From Closterium sp. NIES-65 (lineage: Eukaryota; Streptophyta; Zygnematophyceae; Desmidiales; Closteriaceae), in assembly GCA_948144175.1 (NCBI GenBank), contig CANXME010002049.1:434001-498000 (forward strand): DNA of 64,000 nucleotides. Direction: 5' to 3'. How positions within the stretch are numbered: position 1 is the stretch's first letter; each line of letters opens with the position of its first letter. Positions 43,787-55,200 of this stretch are shown here, piece by piece. The notes beneath the pieces are model-generated. The model did not search any database. It was not told where the DNA came from and worked only from the letters and a program-made list of their open reading frames with translations. The position numbers and the translations under genes were made by a program.

Positions 43787-44120
43787 TGATACCAGGTGTT
43801 ATGAATGAACTTGCAGAGTGCGCAGAATAACGAATATCGAGAATGAAATGATTACTGAATTACTGAATGACGATACAATGAGAATGCCGAGGCCTAAATA
43901 GGGGAAAAGCTAGCTAGGCGGGGAGGTTGGGCGAGGAGGTTGGGCGAGGATGGCTCGGTGATGGTTGCGTTTGGAGCGGAGGTCGACTCGGGAGTGGTTA
44001 GGTGCGACGAAATAGGAAGGACAGGTTCGTCGTGTGACCTTCAAGATGTACTCGCTAACGAGTGCCTCAGTAAGGATTTGTAAATCCTTACAAGGAATTT
44101 CACTTCCCACATTCACAACT
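43787..44120 (-). repeat. Orphan LTR-like block with an exact initiator-Met primer site
   Basis: The minus strand reads TGGTATCAGAGC at 43798-43787, a perfect primer-site consensus. It is preceded on that strand by sequence ending in CATAACA (43801 onward), as expected for the 3' end of a 5' LTR. The upper limit and a partner LTR were not found, so the element is fragmentary. The 1.4 kb to its left would be its interior. Confidence 0.5.
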
Positions 44121-45170
44121 ACACATTCTTCAGCCCGAGTACAGCATGGCAATTGTCAAGTTCAAGATTCTTGAGCTTGAAATCGCCAAAAACAGGGTTA
44201 CCCTAGTTGTTTCGAAGAAACTCTCGCGACCCCAGGCAATCGTCCTGCGACAACGGAACCTGAGTGCCCAAAAACAGAACTGACGCATGATCGCCAAACA
44301 ACGGATCTGACGCACCCTAACTTGCTTACCAAGTAGTACTCCCAGACTAGAGGCTCCAAGGCAAAAACTAGCGCTAGTTGGCAAAAGTGAGTCGTTGATA
44401 GGGTTTTTTTTTTGTGCGGAAAGAAATATAGGTATCCACCTCAACCATCTTAGTTAGTGCACGCTCCGATCTCCCCCTCACGTCACCAGTCTCGTGTTAC
44501 AACCCGTTCACCCGCGGCACTTACGTTAGTGAACGATGTTCGCGTTAAACCCGTCTTGCATTCAAGCTCGCGTCGCACACGCAGGCTTCTGTCACCCTTG
44601 CTGCGGCTCAGCCTCGTGTCACGATTGTACCGTTTTAGGCACGGGTCACTCACACGAATGCTGTACAGGTTCGCATTACGCACGCTGCCGTTAGTCGCAT
44701 ATGTTCCCCCTCGTCGACCACGTCAGACCGCTTTCCTCGTCGCCCGCGCTTTCCCTCATCACCCTCGCCGACCCTCTGGTCGCATATGTTCCCCTAGTCG
44801 CCCGCGCTTTCCCACGTCAACCACACATCCCCTCGTCGCAATCACTGATAGTGAACATACCGTGCTTCAGATTGTCACCCGCGCACCCCTCATCACCCTC
44901 GTCGACCCGCACCGATCCTCGCCGCCCTCACCTCCCTTAGTCACCCACATTCCCTCTCGTCGCTCGCTCTTCCCCTCATCACCCTTGCCGACCCTCGCCG
45001 CCCTCGCCTCCCCTCGTCGCCCGCGCGTCCCGTCGTCGGCCTTGCCTCCCTGTTACTCGCGCTTCCTCTCGTCATCCGCGTTTCCATCCGGGACAGAGAA
45101 GCGGAGTGACAGAAGGGGGTAAGAAAAGTGGGGGAGGGACAGAGGGGGGCAAGGACAGAAGGAGAGGTAA
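44121..45170. other. Unassigned region with weak C-rich repeats
   Basis: Loose repetition of CTCGTCGCCCGCGC and CATCACCCTCGCCGACC phrases at 44690-45080. No convincing gene. Confidence 0.4.
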
Positions 45171-45540
45171 GCTACCCCACATCCCCTTCCCTGCTTCTCC
45201 CCATTCCCTTCCCTGCTTCCCCACATCCCCTTCCCTGCTTCCCCCCATCCCCTTCCCTGCTTCCCCCCATCCCCTTCCCTGCGTCCTCCCATCCCCTTCC
45301 CTGCTTCCCCTCATCCAAGTCCTTGCTTCCCCTCATCCCCTTCCCTGCTTCCCCCCACCCCCCTGCTTCCGCCCATCCCCTTCCCTGCTTCCCCTCATCC
45401 CCTTCCCTACTTCCCCTCATCCCCTTCCCTGCTTTCCCCCATCCCCTTCCCTGCTTCCGCCCATCCCCTTCCCTGCTTCCCCCCACCCTCTTCCCTGCTT
45501 TCCCCCATCATATGCCCTGCTTCCCCCCACCCTCTGAGAA
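45171..45540. repeat. 20-22 bp minisatellite
   Basis: About 17 copies of CCCCTTCCCTGCTTCCCCCA with small variants. A degenerate extension lies at 45730-45780. The plus and minus open frames over it are by-products of the repeat. Confidence 0.9.
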
Positions 45541-45989
45541 GTGGGTGACACACGCCAGGTGAGCTCGGGGGATGAGTTGACTGGAATGAGAGGCGAGAGC
45601 CGCTTGGCATTTGGAGACGTGGGAGATGAGGGGAGTTAGAGGGATATGATAGCCTCTCAGTAACATGCAACAGCAGGTGCATTCAATGCGATGCCCTTTT
45701 TCTCCTCATTCCTTCCTGCTCGTGCCTTTGCTTTCTTCCCCCCACCCTCTGCCCTGCTTCCCCCCACCCTCTGCCCTGCTCCCCTCGCTTTTCCCATGTG
45801 CTCCTCTCCTCCATTTTACCATCTCTCCTGCCTCTCCCATCTATCCCCCCTCTCCCTCCCCATGTGCTTCTCCTGCCCCTCCCATGTACCCCTCCTCTCC
45901 ACCCCCCATGTGTCTCTCCTGTCCCTCCCTGTCTCTCTTGTACACACCCACCGCCTCTCCACTCCCTCCTGCTCGTGCTCCTTCCCTCC

Positions 45990-46107
45990 CACCTGCCAGG
46001 AGCACGACCTACAGAGGGACTACAAGGTGCGGGACGTGGGTCTGTTGCGCGTTTCTTGGTGGACCTTCTCTTCCCTCCATCCTTACATAGGCTTGAAAGC
46101 GCATTAG
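45990..46107 (+). other. Possible orphan exon fragment
   Basis: A pyrimidine tract ending CCACCTGCCAG is followed by an open stretch reading QEHDLQRDYKVRDVGLL to a TAG at about 46107. It looks like a 3' splice site plus coding sequence, but I do not recognise the protein and see no upstream exons. Confidence 0.25.
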
Positions 46108-46460
46108 GAGTTGCCGAATTTGAGTTTACTAGAGTTTTGATACTCTAAACCCTCTGCCCATGTTTTGGTGTTCTATTATTGATAAGGTATGCCCTGTTTT
46201 AGCTGGAAAATATGATTCAAGGTTCCCCCCCCACATTTCAGCACCCCACATTTTTTGTTATTTTGAGTGAAGACTCATTAGTGAAGAAGAAAATGTACGG
46301 TAAAGGCAGGCTGGATATTCGATGTACTGTACTATCATTACCTTACTGCACATACAATAAATTGAGATGTAGCCAGGATTCATTCAATCTGGAATTTTCC
46401 CCTAATAATCATTGGGACGGGAGCGCTCCTAAATGAAACTACCTCCACGCCATTTCTTGC

Positions 46461-48053
46461 TTATGCATGCTGCATAGCGAGCGCCTCGTCGCGAAGTGAA
46501 GAGAAGAGGACCGAGGAAAGGTACCGCTCGCCAAAGCTTGGCAGCACCACCTAGCAGAGCAGTGCAGAAGAAAGCGAAGAGCATGGAGACAACTTCATCA
46601 AGGAGAAGCTGAAAGCGGAACAATCCCGCGCTAAAAAGAATGGACTGTAAGAACACTGATATCACAGCTGGCACAGGACATACCACGATGAGCTTCCCAG
46701 CGTTCTCTGCCCGTTTGGCCACTTCGATTGCTGCAACGACTGCTGCTCCCGATGAAATCCCCACCTGCATTGGAGAAAACAGGAGTTAGGCAGGGAGCAT
46801 GGAAAGGAAATAGGTGATTCTGGACGGAACAAAAGCTTGTCATGATAATTTCCCCTGGAGAGAGAAGAATGAGAGATAGAAGGGATACCAAACACGCTTT
46901 GCAACAAACTGTGAGCATGCCCCACCTGAGTGGATACTGAACAGGGATAATTTGTAGAATATTAACAGCCTGATAAAAGACTATCTCAACCACGCAGCAC
47001 CATCTAAACCGCACTCTTCAGTCAATGGCACTCACCAGCAGCCCTTCCTTCTGTGCGAGCTGCTTCGCCATCTCCACTGCTTCATCGCTGGACACCTGGT
47101 CAGGGAGACGGGCGAGGATGAAAACAAGGTAAAAAGCAGGGTGTATTTGGTACTACTAAAACGCTTCCTTTGCCATATCCACTGCTTCGTCGCTGGACAC
47201 CTGGTCAGGGAGAAAGCGGGGAGTGCAAAACGTGGTGAGGCTGAGTGCAACTGTGAGAACTCCAAGAAAACAACCCTCCATCTCCCTCGCTTCATTTCTG
47301 CATAGACAATTACTCAAGTAAGTGGAGAAGTGAAAGAATCCACTTAGAATGGCGATGCAGTTACAAAGAATCTATCAGTTTCAGCTCTCAGCAAAACCCT
47401 CAACAATAAAGACAATGCCCTTCCTAACAGCCCCGAAGTCATCAGTCCAGGCCTAAAAAGCTTTGCTTAGTGATCATCTCGAGACTTTCAATTTGACAGC
47501 ATAAATCCAATCCAATCATTCTAAAATCCGCACTTACCTGCACCACTTCGCTAAGAAGCCCCACGTCCAGCACTCCCGGCACTTGCGAGTTGACTTGATA
47601 GCTGTACCCAGTTACCCTAGAAGCCACACTTGACTTGAACCACACCCAGTTACTTTAAGAAAAGAGCCCACCTGCACCACTTCGCTAAGAAGGCCCACGT
47701 CCAGCACTCCCGGCACAAAGCCGGCGCCTATGCCCTGGATCTTGTGTGGGCCTGGGTGGAGAGGGTGAGGAGGGTGGGGGGGGTGGGGAGGGTGGGGTGG
47801 GGGGAAGAGAGTGTTCGGAACTAGGACTCACAAAGCCGGCGCCTATGCCCTGGATCTTGTGTGGGCCTGGGTGGACAAGTGGGATTAGTGGGGTGAGGAA
47901 AAGAGAGATTTGACGAATGGGGGCGCACACAGGCACAAAGTTGGCGCCTATGCCCTGGATTATGTGCGGGCCTGGGTGGAGAAGTGGGAATGGTGGGGTG
48001 AGGGAAAGACAGTGGGGTACGCGGGTTGGTTGGGGAATTTTGGCAGCAAACAT

Positions 48054-48097
<44 letters not shown>

Positions 48098-51000
48098 TAG
48101 AATAACGGGGCCATTGCGTAGGATATAGGAAGCATGTATGCGGGTTGCGATACAAAACAGGGGTATGCCATATGAACGCAGGTTAAAAGGAGAAGTGAAG
48201 TGAAAGTGACAAGATTGATGGACAAATGGATATTCAGATGGACAGAATTGCAAAGAACAAAACGGCCTGTGTTGTTGTTCTCACCTGGCCTCCACTTGGG
48301 TCTGTTATTATCACCTGGCCTGGCTTTCCCCTTGTGCCTGTTGTTCTCACCTGGCTTTCCACCTGAGATCACAGGGCTTTCTTTGGGCTCCACTCCCACG
48401 ATCTGCAGCCAATCAGAGAAGATGGAAAAAGGCGATACTCACAAAGGGAATGAGACAATGGTGCACTTGCTAGTTAGTGAGCGAGCCTATCTCATTAGCA
48501 GCAGGTTCTCATACACTCCGGAAGGAAGTGGCGCAATCACTAGTCAGAGAGCCTTCCAGCACATCTGGCCTCAGATAGTGAATGCCATGCCATGACTCAT
48601 GAACGCCTAACCCATCATCAGCCATGCCCCATGACACTTTAATCATGACCCATCAGCCATGACTCACGACCCATCAGCCATGACTCACGACCCATCAGCC
48701 ATGACTCACGACCCATCAGCCATGACCCACGACCCATCAGCCATGACCCACGACCCATCAATCATGACCCATGACATGACACATGAGTTATGACATGACC
48801 ATAAAAAAGAGGAAAGGCCACTCACCTTCACATCTGGGTTCTTGCTCCGGAGGAACCTTCCAGCGCCTGTAACGGTGCCACCCATACTGCTTACCAACAT
48901 TAGAATGCCCATGTGACCCATGATTACGACAATCCTCACCTTCACATCCGGATTCTTGCTCCGGAGGAACCTTCCAGCGCCTGTGACGGTGCCACCCGTG
49001 CCAATCCCCGATACCAGAACGTCAACATGGCCGTTCGAGCCCTCCCAGATCTCAGGGCCTGTTGTCTCAAAGTGCACCTGAGTAGGGGAGAGAGCAGGGG
49101 TGGGAGAGTGGGTGGAGGATTAGAGGCCAGAGGTGGGAAGACACCAGAATGTCCTCATGGCCGTTCGAGCCCTCCCAGATCTCAGGGCCCGTTGTCTCAA
49201 AGTGCACCTGGAAAGCAGGAGGGGGCAGGCGAGGGAGAGCAGAGAGAGAGGGGGGAAGACAGCTAACTGATACCAGCTGGCTGCTGCGCTCTATCCTTTG
49301 GTTCTACGTTTCAGGTACCTACAAAGTTCTACGTTTCCCCCTCGTTCTCACTTTGGGATTATTGCACCTCACACACTCCCCTCCATCTCATCTTGAAAAA
49401 ATCTCCCCCACACACTCCCCTTCCCCACTTTCTCACCTTGGGATTCGCCGGGTTTTCAAACTGCTGCAGCATGTAAGCGCCTTCAGTATTCGCCACAATC
49501 TCCTCCGCCTTAGCAATCGCGCCCTTCATGCCCTTGGCAGGGTCGGTCAGAACCAAATCCGCCCCGAACGCGCGCAGCAGCACGCGGCGCTCGAGGCTCA
49601 TGGAGGCGGGCATGGTGAGGGTGAGCTGGTAGCCCCTTGCTGCCGCCACGAAGGCCAATCCGATGCCCGTGTTGCCACTCGTTGGCTCCACCAACACGCT
49701 CTGACGGGGGGACAAGGGGGCGGGGAACGGGAGGGAGGGAGCAGGGGAAGGGGAAATTCACATGCAGCAGCCGCAGCTTCAGGTGCGCCCTCAACCAGCT
49801 CTGCCCCGAAAGCATGGAGCAGCACGCGGCGCTCGAGGCTCATGGAGGCGGGCATGGTGAGAGTGAGCTGGTAGCCCCTCGCTGCCGCCACGAAGGCCAA
49901 TCCGATGCCCGTGTTGCCGCTGGTCGGCTCCACCAACACGCTCTGTCCAAGGGGAGAAGAGCGGGTGAATGTCAGCTTGGGAATCAGGAAAACGAGGCAG
50001 AAAGACGAGGCTGTGCGACCCACTGCAGCCAATGCCCGTGTTGCCACTCGACAGCTTCACCAGCACACTTTACCCAGAGAGACGCAGCAGAGTTTTCCTT
50101 CACCTGAGAATCAAATTCATGCCTGCTGCGCTTTCTCTTTCACCTCTTCCCACCCACCTCCACTGGTCGGTCAAATGTGATCAGAGGGACTTTGATACGA
50201 TTGGTCCGGGACCTCTGTTGGTACGAGTTGTAACGACATGTACTTGTGGTGTCCGCGTACCTTGCCTGGAGTGATAAGCGCCTTCTACTCCGCGTCTGTG
50301 ATCATGCTCACGGCGATACTGAAGGGAACACGGCATAAAGGATATGAGCACGACAAGGGAACGATCGTCCACCCTAATCCGTACCTTGCCTGGAGTGATG
50401 AGGCCCTTCTCCTCCGCGTCTGTGATCATGCTCACGGCGATACTGAACGGGGTGGGAAACGAAAATGCACGCAGACAGGGAACACGAAACACACACAACA
50501 CAATGAGCATAAAATACGAGCAATAAACCGTTTCCCTTGCCATTAGATTCTGAAAATGAAGGTTAGACATAGACACCACACACACCACAATAAACAAGGT
50601 CGTGATTCTTGAAAGCTGATTTTCACGGGAACATGACATACATATGCTATGACAGACAGCGGAATAACGACATATCCGACATGAACACTAATAAATGGCA
50701 TACGCGGTTACATGAACACGACACACGGCGGAAATACGACAGACATACACGAAACGTACCAGATACCGCCTTGCACCAATTTTTGGCCAAGATACGGAGA
50801 CACGACATACGCGACATGAACAAGGCACACGGAAACAACGACAAACAGAAAGACGTACGGTCCTTGACGATGCATAATCTCCAATTTGTACGCTATGTTG
50901 ACCTACTGACAAAGAAACACGACAAACGCGATATGAGCATGACACACGGGCGTAACGTACCGGTCCTTTACGCTACAGCAGGGCTCCATGATTTCCAGCT

Positions 51001-51276
51001 TGCACGCAATGTTGGCCAGACATCCCTCCGTCACCTTGTTCAGATAAACCATGGGGGTCTTGCCGACCAACTACATAGCAAATGCAAATTACGGCTCGTT
51101 AAGAATCGAAATTCGTGAAAGGAACATGTTTTACTTCAATTGATGTATCTAGCAATTAAGAAAAATCGTAAAGCGTTCTCTGAGAGCACTGGAGTGAAGC
51201 GACGTGCCTGTGTCATGTCAGTAGCGATCGTGGTCGACGGAGGGCGAAGGCCCTTGGTTTCGTCGGCGGTCGCCAT
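46461..51276 (-). CDS. OASTL: Cytosolic O-acetylserine (thiol)lyase (cysteine synthase), complete 10-exon gene
   Basis: Exons (minus): 51276-51208, 51070-50961, 50442-50385, 49700-49437, 49077-48940, 48402-48351, 47751-47672, 47095-47036, 46764-46684, 46550-46461. They join in phase to 1002 nt, 333 residues. The enzyme makes cysteine from O-acetylserine and sulfide with PLP. Visible: the PLP Schiff-base lysine in CCSVKDR (Lys58), the substrate loop PTSGNTG (residues 85-91), the phosphate-binding GIGTGGT (191-197), [17 protein letters not shown], and [10 protein letters not shown] near the C-terminus. The short N-terminus ([13 protein letters not shown]) has no evident transit peptide, so a cytosolic form is likely. 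Intron 1 appears to be GC-AG (CAG/GCACGT); the others are GT-AG. Introns contain partial copies of exons 3, 4, 5, 7 and 8. It is divergently arranged with UTP21. Exon boundaries were inferred by eye. Confidence 0.93.
47162..47200 (-). pseudogene. Truncated copy of OASTL exon 8
   Basis: Same acceptor context (CTGACCAG) and [11 protein letters not shown] start as exon 8 (47095), then divergence into a stop. It lies upstream of the real exon. Confidence 0.85.
47538..47582 (-). pseudogene. Copy of the 3' half of OASTL exon 7 with its own donor
   Basis: Repeats the end of exon 7 (CCGGGAGTGCTGGACGTGGG ... GTGGTGCAG) followed by GTAAGTG, a better donor than the GTGGGC of the true exon. Confidence 0.85.
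47829..47971 (-). pseudogene. Two copies of the 5' half of OASTL exon 7
   Basis: 47866-47829 and 47971-47933 repeat the acceptor CCACCCAG and GCCCACACAAGATCCAGGGC with changes; the first is followed by GTGAGT. The true exon starts at 47751. Confidence 0.85.
48055..48096. repeat. Poly-T tract (42 nt)
   Basis: Uninterrupted T run in an OASTL intron; the length is prone to sequencing error. Confidence 0.95.
48590..48790. repeat. Minisatellite CATGACYCACGACCCATCAG in an OASTL intron
   Basis: Roughly seven imperfect copies of a 21-bp unit. Confidence 0.85.
48826..48885 (-). pseudogene. Copy of the 3' half of OASTL exon 5 with donor
   Basis: Repeats GGCACCGT-ACAGGCGCTGG ... GATGTGAAG/GTGAG of exon 5 downstream of the true exon (48940-49077). 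It lacks the first half. Confidence 0.88.
49150..49207 (-). pseudogene. Copy of the 5' half of OASTL exon 5 with acceptor
   Basis: CCAG/GTGCACTTTGAGACAAC and the next 55 bp repeat the start of exon 5 upstream of the true exon, then the similarity ends. Confidence 0.88.
49794..50066 (-). pseudogene. Two truncated copies of OASTL exon 4
   Basis: 49942-49794 repeats the acceptor (GGACAG) and the first roughly 145 bp of exon 4 ([17 protein letters not shown] ... AFGAEL) nearly unchanged, then diverges at GAGCTGGTTGAG. About 50066-50033 repeats only [14 protein letters not shown] with a damaged acceptor. The true exon 4 is 49700-49437. Confidence 0.9.
50261..50318 (-). pseudogene. Dead tandem copy of OASTL exon 3
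   Basis: 58 bp, the same length as exon 3 (50385-50442), with intact acceptor (TTCAG) and donor (GTACGC), but TAG replaces GAG in DAEEKG. Inclusion of both copies would also shift the frame. Confidence 0.9.
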
Positions 51277-52272
51277 TCCGGTGTGGGAAGTGAATGAACG
51301 AGAACGAAATCACGACGGAACTACCGGCAGATAGCAGGCAATGCACGCTGCTCACTGCTGGGGTGAAATTGTGTGAAGGCCAGAAGTCAAAACAACAGAG
51401 ATGGAGACTGAAATGATGGAAGTGGCTGGTCGTAAGAGTTCACTTTTGTGCGATTCAGAGCGGTTGTTTAGGATGTTACAACTTCTGGATAAAGTTCAAA
51501 GGAATGAATGAATCTTGGCCCTGGCAACAAGTCCAGCAAACTTGGGTGTATCCTCTGACTAGAAAGTCAGGTTTGGCTCGGCGAACCATGGCGGGCATTT
51601 TTCACTTCTCCAGCCGAGACCCAAACCGCCACGCCGAAGCAGATAGGTTCGATGAACCAGGGCAGCCTGCGAAGGTCGCCCCTGCCCAATCAGGCGCCGT
51701 GACGGTTGGTCTAGGTGCGGGCTCTTGAAGGGACACTTTGATGACGGGGAGCCTGCAGGCAGCAAAAGCTGCACAAAAGCTCCACGACGACACGCCGTTA
51801 TAGCGCAATCGTCACTCTGCAATCAGACTGGTACACTATGTTGCTATTTGAGCTCTCTATCCTAGGTAAGGCATCATTAAGTAATATCAGGTAGATGCCT
51901 ATGTAGATTCTACATTTATTTATTTTTATTGAATTATTAAACTAACATACTACAAATAGGACGTAAATTCCAGTTGATATGGTCTACAATGTGGTTGCCC
52001 TCGAGGAAAGGAACATAACTTTTACCCAGAACGATAGCGTGTAAACAATCCCAAAAAATGCGGGATCTTAACGAACCTCACTCTTGCCGCATGAAGGTTT
52101 TAGGCGTGCTTGGAACCCCTCAGACAGCCACGGCCACCATTCGACAGCAGTCGAGTCTTACCGCATTCGGTGCATACCGCGTCAGTTCAGGGTCGCGGTA
52201 ATCATATCAGACTTAATTCTCGGCAACGTTCACCTCGAATATTGTTTCGTTTAGAGTGGCTGGGCGGGAGCC
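51277..52272. promoter_or_regulatory. Bidirectional intergenic region OASTL / UTP21
   Basis: 996 bp between the two start codons, which face away from each other; it must hold both 5' UTRs and promoters. AT-rich around 51830-51960. No TATA box can be assigned with confidence. No open frame of note. Confidence 0.6.
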
Positions 52273-55200
52273 ATGCCGTTGTTTCAGCCGTTCAGGGCGA
52301 TAGGGTACATCACAGATGACACGCCGTTCTCCGTACGGCGGGTGGGAACCGAGACGTACGTAACCGTTAGCGTCGGTCGCGCCTGGCAAATCTACAACGT
52401 ACGTATGAGACCCTACAGTGTGGTCACGATAGGTTTCGGGCTAGCAGTGGTGGTTCAGGGTTCGTGTTACGCAGGCGACCGTTCAGTACCACAGGCTAGA
52501 GCTGCATTTGAGCGATTCTTCCCCGTGCCCTTCGTTCTCTGGTCGTGTCTTATAGTCTTATCGTGTTTCTCTTCCCTTCATTCATGCACTACGTGGTCAT
52601 TTCTATGCTTCCCTTCCCCTCTTTACGGTTTACTGTTTCCCTTTCTCCCATCCGGCATTGCGTGCGAAACTGGACCTGGGCGGTTAATGGTAACCCGTTT
52701 CGTTTCCGCGTTCGTGACGCCGTTCCGAATGGAATCAGTGCGCGAAGCTTCGCCTGGTCTTCGTTGGTGAGTCTACTCTCTCCCATCTGCACCTCAAGCC
52801 GCCCCCTTACTGAGATTAAGTGTATCCTCTCAATATTCTATTCTTATTCACCTCTGAAATGTAAAAATCTATGTCTTTTCTAAGCTGGGCCTTTAGTGTC
52901 TTAAACCCGAAACCCGTGTCCTTAAGCCCCTACCAGGAACAGCTCCCTATGGCTATCCGTCCTCTCATATCTCATCAACATCGCACCTTTGCTGCGACTT
53001 GAGTCGCCTCAGAAACCCTTGAACTCCAAACCCAAAAGCTTCAACCCCACTTCCCAACCCTCTCAGGATCGGAACTCCCCAAGTCTATTCGCGCACTGAC
53101 CTCGCACCGCGACCGCACCTTTGCAGCCTTTGGCACTGACATTGCGGTCTTCTACCGCTCGCACCAGGTGGGTAACGAGTGTGGGTGCAGGTGGGTAATG
53201 GGGGTGGGTGCAGGTTGGTAACGGGGGTGTGTGTGGGTAACGGGGGTGGGTGCAGGTGGGTAACGGGGGTGTAACGCCTGTGGGGCTTACACGTAAGGGT
53301 ATGAGAGCATCCGCTGCGCCTCAAATACAACCCTCGTTTTGACCCAGTGGGTAGCGAGGTGTTACATTTGGTATCAGAGCCTGGGGTTCGATTGCCGGCT
53401 GGGTCACATTTGAATGTGCCAGTCGCGAACCCAGTGAACGATCCGCCGCTGGCCTGGCCCACCAGCGAAGTCGCTGTAGAACGAGATTCAGGTCCTTGCG
53501 AGGGCGGACTCCCTGCCCAACGAGGACGTTGGCTCCAGGGGGGGACGAGTGTAACGCCTGTGGGGCTTACACGTAAGGGTATGAGAGCATCCGCTGCGCC
53601 TCAAATACAACCCTCGTTTTGACCCAGTGGGTAGCGAGGTGTTACAGGGGGTGTGGGTGCAGATGGGTGCAGGTGGGTGTTGCTGGGTGTGGGCGTTGGT
53701 CCAAGTCTGTCCATGCGCTAACCTCTCATCGCGACTGCACCTTTGCAGCCTTGGTTGGCACTGACATTGCCGCCTTCTACTGCTCGCCCCAGGTGGAACT
53801 GGGTGTTGGTGGGTGTTGCCGCCAGTGTAGCTGTGAAACTAGAATGGGTGGGTGCGAAACACGAGTTTCATATACTACTCTAATACTCTAACGATCCGTT
53901 CTTTAGGAAAACAAGCAAACAGAGATTCTTGTATTATTGCCCCGTTTTCCCCCTATTCCCCTATCCCTTCCCCTCCCACTCGCCCTTCTCTCTGGCAGGT
54001 GAGAACTCTCAAGGGGCACAGGGCGAAGGTCAGGCTTCTTCTGTGTGTTTGGGCGAATACCTGCTTTCAGTGGACGAGGACAGGCATGTGCTCATGTGGC
54101 CTGTTAGAGGGGAGGCATAGAGATGCTCAGCTCACACGCCTTAAGCACCCTCTCCCTTGCCCCTCCTTCTTGCCGCCCATGCTGGCAGGTGGGAACGTTC
54201 AAGGGTCACAGGGCGAAGGTCAGGCTTCTTCTGGTGCTGGGCGAATGCCTGCTCTCAGTGGACGAGCAGAGGCATGTGCTCCTGTGGCCAGTCAGAGGGG
54301 CGCAAAGAGACGCTCACCCGCCTTAAGCACCCTCTCCCTTGCCCCTCCTTGCCGCTCGTGCTGACAGGTGGGGACACTGAAGGGACACAAGGCGAAGATC
54401 AAGCTGCTGCTCGTGTTTGGCGAATACTTGATTTCAGTGGACGAGAATAGGCATGTGCTTATGTGGCCGGTCAGAGGGACACAAAGAGATGCGCCCAAGG
54501 GAGAGGGAGAGGAAGGGAAGGGGAAGGAGGGGAATGAAGAAGAGGAGGGTAGAGGGGAAAGAGGGGGACCGGATGGGGATGGAGGAGTGGGGAACGAAGA
54601 GGGGAAGAAACCTGGAGGGGCTGACCAGGAGGGGTTTGTTCTGGAGCCTCTCGGGCAGTTTCAGCTGCCCGAGGGGTTCAATCCAACCGGGGTAATTCAC
54701 CCCGACACGTACCTCAACAAGCTCCTGTTCGCGTCAGAAGACGGGCGCATGCAGCTGTGGAATGTAAATTCCAGGAAGCTTCTGTACGAGTTCAAGGGGT
54801 GGGGCGTGGGGATAACAGCACTGGTGGGGTCGCCTGCATTGGATACAGCAGCAGTGGGGTGCAGCGACGGCAAGGTGCATGTGCATAACATAAGGCTGGA
54901 TAGGCCAGTCGTGGATTTCACACATGCTGCTGCTGGCGCCGTCACTTCCCTGGCATTTAACTCAGGTCAGTTGCTCTTCCCTTGCGGTATGATGTGGTTT
55001 AGTGTGGTACTGAGGTGTAGCGCAGTGCAGTGCAGTGCAGTGCGGTGCAGTGGCGAGCAGTGGGGATAACAGCACTGGTGGGGTCGCCTGCATTGGATAC
55101 AGCAGCAGTGGGGTGCAGCGACGGCAAGGTGCATGTGCATAACATAAGGCTGGATAGGCCAGTCGTGGACTTCACCCACGCTGCTGCCGGCGCTGTGACA

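Noticed and set aside
51815..51845. CAGACTGGTACACT motif resembling the hAT arm
   Set aside because: Too short and without terminal repeat or duplication.
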